From Solwaraspora sp. WMMA2065 (GTDB lineage Bacteria > Actinomycetota > Actinomycetes > Mycobacteriales > Micromonosporaceae): a stretch of DNA of 64,000 nt. The DNA lies in assembly GCF_030345075.1 (NCBI RefSeq), contig NZ_CP128361.1:2046001-2110000 (forward strand). Direction: 5' to 3'. Below the pieces are notes generated by a model. That model was not told the DNA's origin, did no database searches, and saw only the letters and a list, made by a program, of their open reading frames with translations. The position numbers and the translations under genes were made by a program. This document shows, piece after piece, positions 16,058 to 26,225 of this stretch. Position 1 is the stretch's first letter, and each line of letters begins with the position of its first letter.

Positions 16058-16812
16058 CGCGAGCTGGCCGGGGCGGTCGCCGGCACCTGGATGCTGGGCA
16101 CCATCCGGCCGGCGGACCAGGCCAGGCCGATCCCGGCGGTCAGGGTGAGGACCGCGCCGACGGTCTGCAGCGGCCCGGAGAGCAGCCCGACGAGCCCGAG
16201 CAGCGGGGACGCGACGATCAGCAGCCAGCCGTCGAGCCGGTTGAACAGCTCCGAACGCAGCACCGCGGCACCGGCGAGCAGCCAGCCGAAGCTGTACAGT
16301 GCGGCACCGACCAGGGCGATCGACCGGGCCGACGTACCGTAGACGGTCGTGCCGTCGGGCAGCCCGACGAACGGCACCGTCAGTGCCGTACCTGCCAGGC
16401 CGACCAGCAGCGCCGAGACGGCGGTGCCCCGGCTGCGGGCGGCGGCGTGGATCCCAGCGATCGCGACCAGCGCGACCAGCCCCAGCCAGCTGGCGATCAC
16501 CCAGGAGGCCAGGTACGCCGGCCGGCCGTCGACCAGGTCGGGTGCCGGGCCGCCGCCGCGCACTCCGCTCAGGCCGCCGATGCCGAACGCGATCGCGTAC
16601 AGCGGCAACGTCCAGATGGCGACCCGGCTGAACCGGCGGATCGACCACGCCCAGGCGGCGTTGGTTGCCGGGCCGGCCGGGGTGTTCTCGGGTGCGGCGG
16701 CGGCTACCACGGCGACACCGGCGTCGCTGCGGGAGACCACCCGTACCGGGCCGGACCGGCCGGCGTTGGACGCGGTGGTCCGGGGTCGGGTGTTCCTGAC
16801 GGCACGCGTCAC
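16054..16812 (-). CDS. hypothetical membrane protein
   Basis: A 252-residue protein with a long polar, Arg-rich N-terminus (1-60) and six or so predicted transmembrane helices from about 62 to 240. I do not recognise the family. The polar N-terminus may mean the true start is internal, but no Met lies before the first helix. It converges with the methyltransferase gene. Confidence 0.65.
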   Translation of the reverse strand: MTRAVRNTRPRTTASNAGRSGPVRVVSRSDAGVAVVAAAAPENTPAGPATNAAWAWSIRRFSRVAIWTLPLYAIAFGIGGLSGVRGGGPAPDLVDGRPAYLASWVIASWLGLVALVAIAGIHAAARSRGTAVSALLVGLAGTALTVPFVGLPDGTTVYGTSARSIALVGAALYSFGWLLAGAAVLRSELFNRLDGWLLIVASPLLGLVGLLSGPLQTVGAVLTLTAGIGLAWSAGRMVPSIQVPATAPASSR

Positions 16813-16990
16813 GGTGTCGCCTCCCCGCGCTGCGGGGCCCGCACCGGGCCCCGTCGGCTGTGCTCACTGACCGACCGATCGTGACAGCCGCCGACAGCGG
16901 TACGCGCGGGTTCCTCGGATTTCAGCCGGTCGGGTCAGCCGGCCCGGCCAGCGCCGGCCGGGCCGGATCGGGTCCTGCCCCGGCTACAGG

Positions 16991-18130
16991 TCAGCCGCGT
17001 TCGGCCTGCGGGCGCTGCTGCTCGGAGTTCAGCTCGCCGAGCAGCTCGGACGCGGGCACCGGCTCGGGCGCCGGCAGCCCGGCCGGCCGGGCCTTGGCGC
17101 CGCCGGCCGCCGTACCGCCGCTGGTGACCTGCTCGGCGGCCCGCACCTCGTCGTTGACCCGCTGCGCCTCGGCGGCGGCGGCCTCGGCGGCCTCGGCCGC
17201 CTCCCGCTCCACGGCGCTGGAGTCGACCTGCTGCGACGGCGCGTCACCGACCATCTGGCTGAGCCCACCGAGCGCCCCGCCCAGACCTTCGAGGGCCTTG
17301 GTCAGCTCGGCCGGGACGATCCACATCTTGTTGGACTGGCCGTTGGCGATCTGCGGCAGCGCCTGCAGGTACTGGTAGGCGAGCACCTTCTGGCTCGGGT
17401 TGGCCTGGTGGATGGCGTCGAAGACGGTCCGGATCGCCTTCGCCTGGCCTTCGGCCTGCAGGATCCGGGCCTGCCGGTCACCGTCGGCGCGCAGCACGGC
17501 GGCCTGCTTCTCGCCCTCGGCACCGAGAATCTGCGACTGCTTGTGCCCCTCGGCGGTGAGGATCGCGGCGCGGCGGTCCCGCTCGGCGCGCATCTGCTTC
17601 TCCATCGAGTCGCGGATGCTCGGCGGCGGCTCGATCGCCTTGATCTCCACCCGGGTCACCTTGATGCCCCACCGGCCGGTGGTTTCGTCCAGCACGCCGG
17701 ACAGGTGCTGGTTGATCTCCTCACGGCTGGTCAGCGCGCGCTCCAGGTCGAGCGAGCCGATGACGTTACGCAACGTGGTGACGGTGAGCTGCTCGATCGC
17801 CTGCAGAAAGTTGGCGATCTCGTAGGTGGCGGCCCGGGGATCGACGACCTTGAAGTACAAGACGGTGTCGATCGACACCACCAGGTTGTCCGAGGTGATC
17901 ACCGGTTGGGGCGGGAAGCTGACCACCTGTTCCCGCATGTCGACCTTGGCCCGTACGGTGTCGACGAACGGGACGAGCAGGTTGAGACCGGGCGTCAGGG
18001 TGCGCTGGTACCGGCCGAGCCGTTCGACCAGGTCCATCCGCTGCTGCGGGACGATCCGCACCGCCCGGATCAGGGTTATCACTGTGATCAGAGCGACCGC
18101 CCCGACCAGCACCGCGATCACTAAGTCCAT
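16991..18130 (-). CDS. SPFH/Band 7 family membrane protein (stomatin/QmcA-like)
   Basis: A 379-residue SPFH protein with an N-terminal membrane helix (3-24) and the Band 7 domain (about 25-200) with RIVPQQRMDLVERLGRY and VDMREQVVSFPPQPVITSDN. A long heptad-like helical region rich in RAERDRRA and AEGEKQAA follows, then an Ala/Glu-rich coiled coil and a Pro-rich tail. Such proteins organise membrane microdomains or partner with proteases. The NfeD gene 47 bases upstream on the same strand is the usual partner. Confidence 0.9.
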   Translation of the reverse strand: MDLVIAVLVGAVALITVITLIRAVRIVPQQRMDLVERLGRYQRTLTPGLNLLVPFVDTVRAKVDMREQVVSFPPQPVITSDNLVVSIDTVLYFKVVDPRAATYEIANFLQAIEQLTVTTLRNVIGSLDLERALTSREEINQHLSGVLDETTGRWGIKVTRVEIKAIEPPPSIRDSMEKQMRAERDRRAAILTAEGHKQSQILGAEGEKQAAVLRADGDRQARILQAEGQAKAIRTVFDAIHQANPSQKVLAYQYLQALPQIANGQSNKMWIVPAELTKALEGLGGALGGLSQMVGDAPSQQVDSSAVEREAAEAAEAAAAEAQRVNDEVRAAEQVTSGGTAAGGAKARPAGLPAPEPVPASELLGELNSEQQRPQAERG

Positions 18131-18148
18131 CGTCGTTCACCTTCTCGG

Positions 18149-18186
18149 CTCGGGAAATTCATGCCGGCTCGGGGTGTTCATGCCGG
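18149..18186. repeat. 19-base tandem duplication across the nfeD stop
   Basis: CTCGGGAAATTCATGCCGG (18149-18167) is followed by CTCGGGGTGTTCATGCCGG (18168-18186), 16 of 19 bases alike. The NfeD stop (18178-18180) lies inside the second unit. Confidence 0.7.
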
Positions 18187-18636
18187 TCCGCCGCCGGTGA
18201 CGTCGTCCCGCCAGACCAGCGCGGTGACGCCCTTGACCTGGATCACCTGTACCCGTTCGCCAGGGGCGAAGACCTGGATGCCGTCATACGAGCGGGCGCT
18301 CCACAGCTCGCCGTCGATCTTGACCTGGCCGCCGTCGGCATCCACCCGCTCCAGCACCAGCGCCGAGGCGCCCTCGATCGCCTGCACGCCGAACGGCTCC
18401 TCGCCACCGCTGAGCGCGGACTGCCGGTGCCGCTGGATGGCCGGCCGGACGGCGACCACGGTCAGCGCCGACACTGCGGCGAAGACCAGCGCCTGGGCGG
18501 CCACCGGGGCACCGAGAGCGGCGGCGAACGCCGCGGCGAACGCGCCGGCGGCGAACATGACGAGGAACAGCGTCGCGGTGAATAATTCCGCGACCGCCAG
18601 TACGACGCCCAATACGATCCACAGGACGGGTTCCAC
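18178..18636 (-). CDS. NfeD family protein
   Basis: A 152-residue NfeD-like protein with two to three N-terminal membrane helices (about 3-62) and a C-terminal OB-fold domain (about 85-145: GVQAIEGASALVLERVDADGGQVKIDGELW). NfeD1b-type proteins work with SPFH proteins in membrane quality control. The GTG at 18636 gives the family-typical N-terminus EPVLWIVLGVVL; no strong ribosome site is visible, so the transcript may be nearly leaderless. The next gene downstream is the SPFH partner. Confidence 0.85.
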   Translation of the reverse strand: MEPVLWIVLGVVLAVAELFTATLFLVMFAAGAFAAAFAAALGAPVAAQALVFAAVSALTVVAVRPAIQRHRQSALSGGEEPFGVQAIEGASALVLERVDADGGQVKIDGELWSARSYDGIQVFAPGERVQVIQVKGVTALVWRDDVTGGGPA

Positions 18637-18774
18637 ACACCGATCGTGACATGTATGCGCACCACCGGCGACCCTCGGACCGACAAATCGGGCAGCCATT
18701 AGTGAGTCGGACCAATACGGCCACCCTAAGTCACGATCCAACCCACCTGAGTCACGAGCAAGGAGCATGTAGGC

Positions 18775-20106
18775 GTGTCCGCACCCCTGTCCCCCGACAC
18801 CATCAGCATGATCGACACTGCGGTCGCCGAGACCCAGTCGAACGGCCGGGCACCCTCCGTCGTCCTCGGCGTGCTCCGGGACCGGCGGCTGGTGCACATC
18901 GCGTCCGCCGGTGACCACCCGTCACCCCACCCCGACCTGCAGTACCGGATCGGCTCGATCACCAAGACCTTCACCGCCACCCTGGTGCTGCGGCTACGCG
19001 ACGCCGGCCGGCTCGACCTCGACGACCGGCTCCGCGACCACCTGCCCGACGCCCCGTTCGAACGGATCACCCTGCGCCAACTCCTCGGCCACGCCGCCGG
19101 CCTGCAACGCGAACCGGACAGCGACACCTGGTGGGAACGCAGCACCGGCACCGACGTCGCCACTCTGCTGGCCGGGCTCGGACCGGACAAGATGGCCTTC
19201 CCGCCGCACCGCACGTACCACTACTCGAACCTGGCGTACGGGCTGCTCGGCGCCGCCCTGCACCGGATCACCGGCACGCCGTGGAGCGACCTGGTCGCCA
19301 CCGACATCCTCGGACCACTCGGCATGACCCGCACCACCTACCACCCCACCGCCCCGTACGCCGCCGGCTACGTGGTGCACCCGTGGCACGGCACGCTGCG
19401 CGAGGAGCCGCGTACCGACACCCGGGCGATGGCCCCCGCCGGCCAGCTCTGGTCCACCGTCGCCGACCTCAGCCGGTGGGCGGCGTTCCTCGCCGACCCG
19501 GACCCGGCGGTGCTGGACCCCGACACGATGGCGGAGATGTGCCTGCCGGTGGCGATCAACGACCCGCAGCGGTGGACCGGCGGCCACGGGCTCGGCCCCG
19601 AGCTCTACCGGGTCGGGGAGCGGGTCTTCGCCGGCCACGGCGGCTCGATGCCCGGCTACGTCGCGCTGCTCGCCGTGCACCGTGGCACCGGCACCGCCGT
19701 GGTGGCCTTCGCCAACTCGTACGGCTTCGCCCGGGGTACCATCCGCGAACTGGGGCTACGGGTACTGGCCGGGGTGCTGGACCGGGAACCGGTCGCGCCG
19801 CGTCCCTGGCGACCGGGCACCCTGCCGCCGCCGGAGATCGACGCTGTCTGCGGCCGGTGGTGGTGGATGGGACGGGAGATGCAGGTTTCCTGGGACGCCG
19901 ACGCCGCCGAGCTGGTCCTCACCCTGCTCGGGCCGGTCCAGCCGGTGACGTCGCGGTTCGCCGCGCTGGGCGCGGACCGCTGGCAGGGCCGCAGCGGCGC
20001 CCAGCAGGGCGAGATCCTCACCGTACGGCGTGGACCGACCGGCACCCCGACAGCGCTGGACCTGGCCACCTTCGTCCTTACCCGCGACCCGGACGACCTC
20101 GGCTGA
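18775..20106 (+). CDS. serine hydrolase, beta-lactamase/class C-like (S12)
   Basis: A 443-residue penicillin-binding-like serine hydrolase. It has the SxxK nucleophile motif in GSITKTF (about 60-66), YSN in YHYSNLAYG (about 144), and HGG in GHGGSMPGY (about 285) replacing the KTG box, as in class C and esterase-type members. No signal peptide is present, so it is probably cytosolic with esterase or D-aminopeptidase-like activity. The GTG start has AAGGAG upstream. The stop codon begins a tandem repeat. Confidence 0.87.
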   Translation: MSAPLSPDTISMIDTAVAETQSNGRAPSVVLGVLRDRRLVHIASAGDHPSPHPDLQYRIGSITKTFTATLVLRLRDAGRLDLDDRLRDHLPDAPFERITLRQLLGHAAGLQREPDSDTWWERSTGTDVATLLAGLGPDKMAFPPHRTYHYSNLAYGLLGAALHRITGTPWSDLVATDILGPLGMTRTTYHPTAPYAAGYVVHPWHGTLREEPRTDTRAMAPAGQLWSTVADLSRWAAFLADPDPAVLDPDTMAEMCLPVAINDPQRWTGGHGLGPELYRVGERVFAGHGGSMPGYVALLAVHRGTGTAVVAFANSYGFARGTIRELGLRVLAGVLDREPVAPRPWRPGTLPPPEIDAVCGRWWWMGREMQVSWDADAAELVLTLLGPVQPVTSRFAALGADRWQGRSGAQQGEILTVRRGPTGTPTALDLATFVLTRDPDDLG

Positions 20107-20192
20107 CCGGACGACCTCGGCTGACCGGACGACCCCGGCTGACCGGACGACCCCGGCTGACCGGACGACCCCGGCTGACCGGACGACCTCGG
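20103..20192. repeat. 18-base tandem repeat, five full units, at the serine hydrolase stop
   Basis: Units such as CTGACCGGACGACCTCGG repeat at 20103, 20121, 20139, 20157 and 20175 with single-base variation, and partial copies flank both ends (from 20086 and to about 20207). The unit equals the last codons of the gene plus its TGA, so each copy repeats PDDLG-stop or PDDPG-stop in frame. It fills the gap to the convergent DUF3097 gene. Confidence 0.9.
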
Positions 20193-20208
20193 CTGACCGG
20201 CCGCCGGC

Positions 20209-21033
20209 TCACTGCGGCGGTACGGTGACGAAGTCGATCAGCCGCTCCATCGCGTTGATCAGCGGCGTCTCCACGTCCTGGTAGCTGTCCACACTGGACA
20301 GGATTCGACGCCACAGCTGCGCCGGATCGGCCACGCCGACAGCCGCACAGACGCCTTCCTTCCACGGCTGTCCGGGTGGGATCCGGGGCCACTGCCGCAA
20401 TCCGATCCGGTCCGGTCTGACCGCCTGCCACACGTCCACGTACGGATGCCCGGTCACCAGGACGTACGGCGAGGTGACCGCGGCGACGACCCGGCTCTCC
20501 TTGGACCCGGGGACCAAATGGTCGACCAGCACGCCAAGCCGGCGCTGCGGTCCGGGCGCGAAACCGGCCACCGCAGCGGCCAGCCCGTCGATGCCGTCCA
20601 GCGGTTCGACGACGACGCCCTCGACCCGCAGGTCGTCACCCCAGATCCGCTCGACGAGCGCGGCGTCGTGCACACCCTCCACCCAGATCCGACTGGCCTG
20701 GGCCACCCGGGCCGGTCGGTGGCCGACCGCGACCGAACCGGAAGCGGTGCGCTGCCGCTGCCGGGGCGCGGCGGGTGCCCGGGGCGGCCGGCGCAGCGTC
20801 ACCGGCTGGCCGTCCAGCAGGAAACCGGCCGGTGCCAGCGGAAAGTGCCGTCGGCGACCGTGCCGGTCCTCCAGTGTCACCGCGCCGGATTCGAAACCGA
20901 CGACCGCGCCGCAGAAACCGGAGTCGGCGTCCTCCACCACGAGGTCCGGCTCGGCGTCGACCTCCGGCACCACCCGACGGCGGCGCCAGTTGCCCGCCAA
21001 CACGTCGTCGCCGTACCGCTGGTCACCACCCAC
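20209..21033 (-). CDS. DUF3097 family protein
   Basis: A conserved actinobacterial protein of the DUF3097 type, about 274 residues, with VVPEVDAEPDLVVEDADSGFCGAVVGF near the start and WVEGVHDAALVERIWGDDLRVEGVVVEPLDGIDGLA in the middle (both described). The core (about 105-260) is Toprim-like in feel, with conserved Glu and Asp residues, but the function is unknown. The GTG at 21033 gives the usual N-terminus length; a longer reading to 21090 adds Gly/Pro-rich residues. Confidence 0.8.
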   Translation of the reverse strand: MGGDQRYGDDVLAGNWRRRRVVPEVDAEPDLVVEDADSGFCGAVVGFESGAVTLEDRHGRRRHFPLAPAGFLLDGQPVTLRRPPRAPAAPRQRQRTASGSVAVGHRPARVAQASRIWVEGVHDAALVERIWGDDLRVEGVVVEPLDGIDGLAAAVAGFAPGPQRRLGVLVDHLVPGSKESRVVAAVTSPYVLVTGHPYVDVWQAVRPDRIGLRQWPRIPPGQPWKEGVCAAVGVADPAQLWRRILSSVDSYQDVETPLINAMERLIDFVTVPPQ

Positions 21034-21153
21034 GTCCGGCAGGCTAACCGCACCGGGCGACGGTGGCCCGCCGACGCGCCGACCGGACACCCCGACGGGG
21101 ACCTGCCGCCCGGTGTCGAGACAACCGACAGCGCGGCACGTACCCTAGCGTGC

Positions 21154-21945
21154 ATGTCCCCCGCAGCAGGCGCGGCGACCCTCGCGACGCGCCGCTCCAG
21201 CCGCTTCGTGGCCTGGGTGCGCGCATGGCGCGCCGGCCTGGTGCCGTACGACGAGATCGCCGACGAGATCGCCGGCGACGAGGAGCATCTGGTCGCCGAC
21301 GCACCCGGTGCCTGGACCGACCTGCCGTTGCGCGACGCGCTGTCCTGCTTCGCGAAGCTGCCACCGGACGAGATCCGGCTGGCGTTGCCGGCCCCCGGCG
21401 ACCCACGCGGTCTGCCCGGTCCAGGTGAGTTCACCGGCGCCGCGCTGCTGGCCGGCGAGGCGGTGGTGGCCCGTGGGCTGGGCGTCATCCCCGAGGTGCG
21501 CTCACACACGTCCGGTTCCGGGGTCACCTTCGAGACGGTGCTGTGGCGGATCTACCCGCTGCCGCAGGAGCTACCCGCCGCCGGGCACGCCGGGCCGAGC
21601 GCCGCCGAAGCCGAGGCCGAGCTGTCCACCGCACTGGCCGAGACGACCACGGCGCTGACCCGGCTGGACGTCGCGCACTGGCGGCCGGAGCTGGCCGGGG
21701 CGCTGGCCGCGCTGCGCCGCCCGGACGGCGGGATGGACCTGCCACCCGGCTTCGATCCGCGGGCTCGCCGGCTGTTCGCCCGGGCCAGCGTGCTGGACCA
21801 GGTGCTGGCGCTCGCCGAGCACGTCGCCCCCGGCGGCGCCGTCAACGGCTACGAGGCCCAGCAGCGCGACGCCGCGCTGCGGCCGCTGACCACTGCCTGC
21901 CGCCGGGCGCTGGTCGCCGCCTGCAACGCCCCGCTGCGGCCCTGA
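21154..21945 (+). CDS. hypothetical actinobacterial protein
   Basis: A 263-residue soluble protein starting MSPAAGAATLATRRSSRF. It has no recognised domain, an Ala/Glu-rich central helix (about 150-180) and a C-terminal helical part. Conserved-looking segments are FVAWVRAWRAGLVPYDEIADEI and LPLRDALSCFAKLPPDEIRLALPAPGD (described). TACCCT at 21141-21146 lies only eight bases from the ATG, so the mRNA may be leaderless. It is divergent from the DUF3097 gene, a pairing that may reflect shared control. Confidence 0.75.
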   Translation: MSPAAGAATLATRRSSRFVAWVRAWRAGLVPYDEIADEIAGDEEHLVADAPGAWTDLPLRDALSCFAKLPPDEIRLALPAPGDPRGLPGPGEFTGAALLAGEAVVARGLGVIPEVRSHTSGSGVTFETVLWRIYPLPQELPAAGHAGPSAAEAEAELSTALAETTTALTRLDVAHWRPELAGALAALRRPDGGMDLPPGFDPRARRLFARASVLDQVLALAEHVAPGGAVNGYEAQQRDAALRPLTTACRRALVAACNAPLRP

Positions 21946-21973
21946 CTGCCGAGCGCGGCCGGACGCCCCGACC

Positions 21974-22003
21974 AGATCTCGTCTCGATCAGATCTCGTCG
22001 ATC
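21974..22003. repeat. imperfect tandem duplication across the HAD-gene stop
   Basis: AGATCTCGTCTCGATC (21974-21989) is followed by AGATCTCGTCGATC (21990-22003). The leftward HAD gene stops at 21988-21990, on the junction. Confidence 0.6.
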
Positions 22004-22767
22004 AGGTCGGCCACCGACGCGACGATCCGCGACGGCCGGTACGGGTAGCGGTCGATGTCGGTACGGCTGCTGATCCCGGTGAGCACCAGGATCGTCTGCA
22101 GCCCCGCCTCCAGCCCGCACAGCACGTCGGTGTCCATCCGGTCACCGATCATCGCGGTGCTCTCCGAGTGCGCGTCGATCGTGTTCAACGCCGACCGCAT
22201 CATCATCGGGTTCGGCTTGCCGACGAAGTACGGCTCCACCCCGGTCGCCTTCGAGATCATCGCCGCGACCGAGCCGGCCGCCGGCAACGCGCCCTCGGTC
22301 GACGGCCCGGTCGGGTCCGGGTTGGTGCAGATGAACCGGGCACCGCCGTTGATCAGCCGGACCGCTTTGGTGATCGCTTCGAAGCTGTAGGTGCGGGTCT
22401 CCCCCAGCACCACGTAGTCCGGGGCGTAGTCGGACAGGATGTAGCCGACCGCGTGCATCGCCGTGGTCAGCCCGGCCTCACCGATGACGTACGCGGTGCC
22501 ACCCGGCCGCTGGTCGGCGAGAAACTGCGCGGTAGCCAGCGCCGCTGTCCAGATCGCCTGCTCCGGCACGTCGAAACCCATCCGGGTGAGCCGGGCCTGC
22601 AGATCGCGGGGGGTGTAGATGGAGTTGTTGGTCAGCACCAGGAACGGTTTACCGGAAGCGCGCAACCGGTTGATGAACTCCGGCGCACCGGGGACCGGTT
22701 GGCCCTCGTGCACCAGCACACCGTCCATGTCGGTCAGCCAACTCTCGACGGGCTTACGGTCGGTCAC
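21988..22767 (-). CDS. HAD-IIA family hydrolase (NagD-like)
   Basis: A 259-residue HAD subfamily IIA phosphatase. Motif I is LTDMDGVLV (nucleophile Asp near residue 10), motif II is [12 protein letters not shown], the cap domain lies between, and VGKPNPMMM plus [13 protein letters not shown] supply motifs III and IV. Substrates of such enzymes include sugar and nucleoside monophosphates. GTG at 22767 overlaps the ferrochelatase stop (GTGA) and has GGAG upstream, so it is the last gene of the fabG-inhA-ferrochelatase operon. Confidence 0.88.
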   Translation of the reverse strand: MTDRKPVESWLTDMDGVLVHEGQPVPGAPEFINRLRASGKPFLVLTNNSIYTPRDLQARLTRMGFDVPEQAIWTAALATAQFLADQRPGGTAYVIGEAGLTTAMHAVGYILSDYAPDYVVLGETRTYSFEAITKAVRLINGGARFICTNPDPTGPSTEGALPAAGSVAAMISKATGVEPYFVGKPNPMMMRSALNTIDAHSESTAMIGDRMDTDVLCGLEAGLQTILVLTGISSRTDIDRYPYRPSRIVASVADLIDEI

Positions 22768-23804
22768 GAGGATCTCCGGGGGGTGGAAGAGGCAATGCAG
22801 CAGTTCACCGGGCAGGTGTCCCAGACCGGCAGCGTACCGAGCCGTACCCGGGTGAGGGCGCCGTCCGGGCGCAGCCGTTCCGACACCAGGTCCCGGACCA
22901 TCGACACGAAGGCCGGGTGGGTGCCGGGGCTGGCCGCCCGGGCGTACGCCAGACCGAGCTCCTTGGCGGTCGCCGCGGCCTCGGTGTCCAGGTCCCAGAC
23001 CACCTCCAAGTGGTCGGAGACGAAACCGATCGGACTGACCACCACTGCGTCGACCCCCTGACCGGCGAGTTCCCGCAGGTGGTCGTTGACGTCCGGCTCC
23101 AGCCAGGGCACCTGCGGCGGCCCGGACCGGCTCTGCCAGACCAGGTCGTACGGCAGGTCCGGGGCGGCGTCGGCGGCGACCAGCCGGGCGGTCTCGGCCA
23201 GCTGGGCCTGGTAACGCCCGCCCTCCGGGCCGGCAGCGGCCGCCGCGCTGGTCGGGACCGAATGGGCGGTGAACACCAGCCGGGTACGCCGACGCAGCGC
23301 CGGGTCGATCGTGTCCAGCGCGGCCCGGACCGCTTCGACGTGTGGACCGACGAACCCGGGGTGATCGTGGAACTGCCGCAGCTTGTCGATCACCGGGGCG
23401 TCCGGGCCGACCGCCGACCGCGCCGCCGCGATGTCCTCCTGGTACTGCCGGCACGACGAGTAGCCGCCGTAGGCGCTGGTGGCGAAGGCGAGGGCGCGGC
23501 GGACCCCGTCGTCGCGCATCCGGGCCACCGTGTCGGTCAGCATCGGATGCCAGTTGCGGTTGCCCCAGTAGACCGGCAGGTCGAGCCCGTGGGCGGCGAA
23601 GTCGACGCGGATCGCGGCGAGCAGCTCCCGGCACTGCTGGTTGATCGGCGACACGCCGCCGAAGTGCTGGTAATGCTCGGCGACCTCGGCCAGCCGTTCC
23701 GGCGGCACGTTGCGGCCCCGGGTCACGTTGCGCAGGAAGGGCAGCACGTCCTGCGGACCTTCCGGGCCGCCGAACGACAGCAGAACCAGTGCGTCGTACG
23801 CCAT
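22764..23804 (-). CDS. cpfC: ferrochelatase (coproporphyrin-type)
   Basis: A 346-residue ferrochelatase that inserts Fe2+ into a porphyrin. In actinobacteria the substrate is coproporphyrin III in the coproheme route. Marks are [20 protein letters not shown] at the N-terminus, the catalytic-type [27 protein letters not shown] and [17 protein letters not shown] with the conserved His and Glu. Cysteines at YSSCRQY and DTCPVNCC near the end fit the [2Fe-2S] ligands of actinobacterial ferrochelatases. The gene lies downstream of fabG and inhA, as in mycobacteria. Confidence 0.9.
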   Translation of the reverse strand: MAYDALVLLSFGGPEGPQDVLPFLRNVTRGRNVPPERLAEVAEHYQHFGGVSPINQQCRELLAAIRVDFAAHGLDLPVYWGNRNWHPMLTDTVARMRDDGVRRALAFATSAYGGYSSCRQYQEDIAAARSAVGPDAPVIDKLRQFHDHPGFVGPHVEAVRAALDTIDPALRRRTRLVFTAHSVPTSAAAAAGPEGGRYQAQLAETARLVAADAAPDLPYDLVWQSRSGPPQVPWLEPDVNDHLRELAGQGVDAVVVSPIGFVSDHLEVVWDLDTEAAATAKELGLAYARAASPGTHPAFVSMVRDLVSERLRPDGALTRVRLGTLPVWDTCPVNCCIASSTPRRSS

Positions 23805-23856
23805 GGGCCCTATTGTTCCTGGTCGGGCCGGGCCGGGCGGCGGCGCATCCCGAAGA

Positions 23857-24624
23857 TCAGGCGCCGATGGCGTGGAAGCCGCCGTCGACGTGCACGATCT
23901 CACCGGTGGTCGCCGGGAACCAGTCTGACAGCAGCGCCAGGCAGGCCCGCGCCGCCGGCTCCTGATCGGTCAACTGCCAGCCCAGCGGCGCCCGCTCGGT
24001 CCAGGCCTGCTCGAAGGCCTCGAAGCCGGGGATCGACTTGGCCGCCATGGTGCGCAGCGGGCCGGCGGAGACCAGGTTGCTGCGGATGCCCTTCGGTCCC
24101 AGGTGCAGCGCCAGGTAGCGGGACGCGGACTCCAGGCCGGCCTTGGCGACCCCCATCCAGTCGTAGACCGGCCAGGCCAGGGTGGCGTCGAAGGTCAGCC
24201 CGACGACCGCGCCGCCGGGACGCATCAGCGGCAGCGCCGCCATCGCCAGCGACTTGTACGAGAAGGTGGAGATGTGCAGCGCGGTGGCGACGTCGTCCCA
24301 GGGCGCGTCGAGGAAGCCGCCACCGAGGCAGCTCTGCGGGGCGAACCCGATCGAGTGCACCACCCCGTCGAGGCCGTCGACGTGCCCGGCAACCTTGTCG
24401 GCCAGCCCGGCCAGGTGCTCCGGGTTGGTCACGTCGAGCTCGATCACCGGCGCTTCGGCCGGCAGCCGCTTGGCGATCCGCTCCACCAGCGACATCCGGC
24501 CGAACCCGGTGAGCACGACGGTGGCACCGTTCTCCTGGGCGAGCTTCGCCACCGAGAAGGCGATCGACTGGTCGGTGATGACGCCGGTGACGAGCAGCCG
24601 CTTACCGGCCAGCAGTGCGGACAC
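23857..24624 (-). CDS. inhA: enoyl-ACP reductase (InhA/FabI type)
   Basis: A 255-residue enoyl-ACP reductase of the FabI/InhA family, the last step of each fatty acid elongation cycle (type II FAS). Marks are [20 protein letters not shown] (NADH site), [13 protein letters not shown], and the catalytic Tyr and Lys in [15 protein letters not shown], where Tyr-x6-Lys is the family pattern. GTG at 24624 has GGAG six bases upstream. It is 72 bases from fabG and upstream of ferrochelatase in one operon. Confidence 0.92.
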   Translation of the reverse strand: MSALLAGKRLLVTGVITDQSIAFSVAKLAQENGATVVLTGFGRMSLVERIAKRLPAEAPVIELDVTNPEHLAGLADKVAGHVDGLDGVVHSIGFAPQSCLGGGFLDAPWDDVATALHISTFSYKSLAMAALPLMRPGGAVVGLTFDATLAWPVYDWMGVAKAGLESASRYLALHLGPKGIRSNLVSAGPLRTMAAKSIPGFEAFEQAWTERAPLGWQLTDQEPAARACLALLSDWFPATTGEIVHVDGGFHAIGA

Positions 24625-24696
24625 AGGTTTCTCCGTTCGGTGTTTCGTAGCCAGGTCGGGTCGGTGCGGTGTCACAGGTCGGTGCGGCGTCGACGG

Positions 24697-25440
<744 letters not shown>

Positions 25441-25539
25441 CTAGGTGCTACCGCCGGGTAAGCAGTAACCCGGGGGTACTACCCCTGTGGTGTCTTGACA
25501 CCAGGTCGGTCCGGTCGTAGCCGCAAAGTGGTGAAGTTA

Positions 25540-25850
25540 GTGGCCGCGCAGGTCGGTGCGGCCGGGCTGGCGATCCGGTGGTTGCGAGGCCGGATCGCCA
25601 CCACCGCCCGGTGGTGGTCGGTGGTCGCGGCGGTGAACCGGCACGCGCTCGGCGTCTACCTGTGGCACCAGCCGGTACTCATCGGGCTGACGGTCGCCGC
25701 GCTGGGCTGGCCGGTGGGACCGCCGTCGCCGGGGTGCACACCGCGCCGGAGCATCCCGGGTGGCTGGTCGACCGGGCCGTCTATCTGCCGGTTCTCGCCG
25801 TCACACTGATCACGTTGCTGCGGATTGTGCCGACCTGCCGGCCCAGGTGT
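25540..25850 (+). pseudogene. frameshifted C-terminal fragment of an acyltransferase-3 family membrane protein
   Basis: The frame reading VVAAVNRHALGVYLWHQPVL up to about 25720 continues in the next frame as TAPEHPGWLVDRAVYLPVLA. Together these give the last two membrane segments of an acyltransferase-3 (OafA-like) protein. The N-terminal eight or so helices and the catalytic His region are absent. A frameshift lies near 25720-25740. It is therefore a dead remnant. Confidence 0.65.
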
Positions 25851-25885
25851 ACGCTCTTGCCCGGTTCAACGGCCGGACGACCTGT

Positions 25886-25918
25886 GGAGGTGATCGCTGT
25901 GCGAGATAGCGATCCTCC
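25886..25918 (+). promoter_or_regulatory. hairpin sequestering a perfect Shine-Dalgarno
   Basis: GGAGGTGATC at 25886-25895 is the exact complement of the 16S rRNA 3' end. Its GATCGCT (25892-25898) pairs with AGCGATC (25908-25914), and GGAG pairs with CTCC beyond, leaving a 9-base loop that contains the GTG start of a 17-codon ORF. TTGTGC (25825) and TACGCT (25850) could be a promoter. Confidence 0.5.
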
Positions 25919-25952
25919 TAGTCGTCGCCGGGCCACCGGTCGAGCGCGCTGA
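25899..25952 (+). CDS. 17-residue putative leader peptide
   Basis: A GTG-started frame encoding a 17-residue peptide (VRDSDPPSRRRATGRAR) preceded by an ideal ribosome site eight bases away. The start and ribosome site are folded into a hairpin with the first codons of the frame itself. It is Arg-rich and has no hydrophobic stretch. It could be a regulatory leader for the small membrane peptide gene at 26064. Coding status is inferred only from the ribosome site. Confidence 0.35.
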   Translation: MRDSDPPSRRRATGRAR

Positions 25953-26063
25953 GGTCGGCGTGGCTCCTGGTGCGCCCGTGCGATCTGCCCGTGTCGCCCG
26001 TCAGCCCGCCCGCCGGTCACCCTGATCCACAGGTGGCCGGCCCGTCGCCGGAGTCCACCCTCG

Positions 26064-26150
26064 ATGAACCGTTACGTCGCACCGCTGGGGTTCACCCTGG
26101 CCGCCGTCTGGATCGCCGTCATCTTCGTGCTGGCCAGCGGCGCACGGTGA
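26064..26150 (+). CDS. 28-residue single-helix membrane peptide
   Basis: MNRYVAPLGFTLAAVWIAVI then FVLASGAR forms one hydrophobic helix with a positively charged N-terminus. GGAG lies ten bases upstream of the ATG. Such tiny membrane proteins are often missed by gene callers. It follows the hairpin-leader ORF by 111 bases, on the strand opposite to the VWA operon. No function can be assigned. Confidence 0.45.
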   Translation: MNRYVAPLGFTLAAVWIAVIFVLASGAR

Positions 26151-26225
26151 CGGGCCCCGGCCGGCGGCGGGTGTCCGTCGCCTGCCGGGCCGGGCCCTGT
26201 CACCTGCTGGTCCGGTCGGGCCGTC

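Noticed and set aside
16991-17300. Separate gene for the Ala/Glu-rich region at the SPFH protein C-terminus
   Set aside because: It is continuous and in frame with the SPFH domain, and such coiled-coil tails are normal for the family.
20103-20192. CRISPR-like array
   Set aside because: The 18-base units are directly adjacent with no spacers, so this is a tandem repeat.
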